From the NCBI GenBank assembly GCA_031259035.1, contig JAIRLZ010000053.1, forward strand, positions 1 to 13,382: 13,382 nucleotides of DNA. Direction: 5' to 3'. Position numbers and translations under genes: made by a program. Shown here piece by piece: positions 13,219 through 13,382 of the stretch (position 1 is its first letter; the number at the start of each line of letters is the position of its first letter). The notes beneath the pieces were generated by a model. The model worked only from the letters and a program-made list of their open reading frames with translations, was not told the origin of the DNA and searched no databases. This DNA comes from Treponema sp. GTDB lineage: Bacteria > Spirochaetota > Spirochaetia > Treponematales > Breznakiellaceae.

Positions 13219-13382
13219 ACAGCCTCCGCGAGACGCGCTTCTAAAAAACCGCCTTCTCCGCAGCCTCCGCGAGACGCGCTTCTAAAAAACCGCCTTCTCC
13301 ACAGTCTCCGCAAGACGCGCTTCTAAAAAACCGCCTTCTCCACGGTCTCCGCGAGACGCGCTTCTAAAAAATCGCCTTCTCC
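13219..13382. repeat. Tandem array of a 41-bp unit (4 copies, continues beyond window)
   Basis: Four copies in register: 13219-13259, 13260-13300, 13301-13341 and 13342-13382. The consensus starts with ACAGCCTCCGCGAGACGCGC, followed by T-T-C-T, a run of six A, and C-C-G-C-C-T-T-C-T-C-C. Units differ by one to a few substitutions and have no length change. Because 41 is not a multiple of three and TAA/TAG occurs in one frame per unit on each strand, the array cannot be a long repeat protein. Each unit has the short dyad CGCG-AGA-CGCG (CGCA-AGA-CGCG in the third unit). The last copy ends exactly at the window edge. Confidence 0.9.

Noticed and set aside
13219..13382. CRISPR array
   Set aside because: The whole 41-bp period is conserved; there are no variable spacers between repeats, and no cas genes in the window.

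Overview
The window reads as bacterial chromosome at roughly 50% G+C, most likely from a Treponema-like spirochaete. This assignment is an inference. It rests on the compact rpmF-acpP-rnc cluster without plsX/fab genes between, several lineage-restricted exported or membrane proteins, a permissive lipobox on the carboxypeptidase, and the general look of the proteins. No rRNA, tRNA, CRISPR array, phage gene or transposase gene was found.

Layout. 1-768 (minus): 5' part of alanine racemase, preceded by a short DksA/TraR-type zinc-finger regulator. 1029-2096 (plus): calcineurin-like metallophosphoesterase. 2346-3515 (plus): exported HEAT-like helical-repeat protein, convergent with a MoxR-type AAA+ ATPase (3642-4622, minus). 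4834-6130 (plus): operon of ribosomal protein L32, acyl carrier protein and RNase III, followed by a VanY-like D,D-carboxypeptidase lipoprotein (6147-7010). The carboxypeptidase collides stop-to-stop with a MATE transporter (7007-8407, minus). 8408-8825 is non-coding and holds small palindromic MITE-like elements. 8826-11571 (minus): two overlapping genes for membrane proteins, each with three predicted membrane segments at either end. 11572-11959 is an intergenic stretch with a possible gene remnant and the yebC promoter. 11960-13198 (plus): yebC-ruvC. 13219-13382: a 41-bp tandem repeat running off the window end.

Functionally most genes are housekeeping. They cover cell-wall precursor supply and trimming (alr, vanY-like), translation and lipid synthesis (rpmF, acpP), RNA processing (rnc), YebC-type function, recombination (ruvC) and transcription control (DksA-like). 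The lineage-specific parts are the HEAT-like exported protein and the paired membrane proteins, whose topology weakly recalls LptF/LptG.

The most unusual signals are non-coding. One is a 99-bp MITE that appears to have inserted into the central palindrome of a related, truncated copy. Another is the 41-bp minisatellite. A third is a set of promoters whose -10 box lies only 6-7 nt before the start codon with no Shine-Dalgarno, which predicts leaderless mRNAs. The fourth is a structured stretch in front of the family-conserved start of RNase III. I did not find a complete new defence or mobile system.
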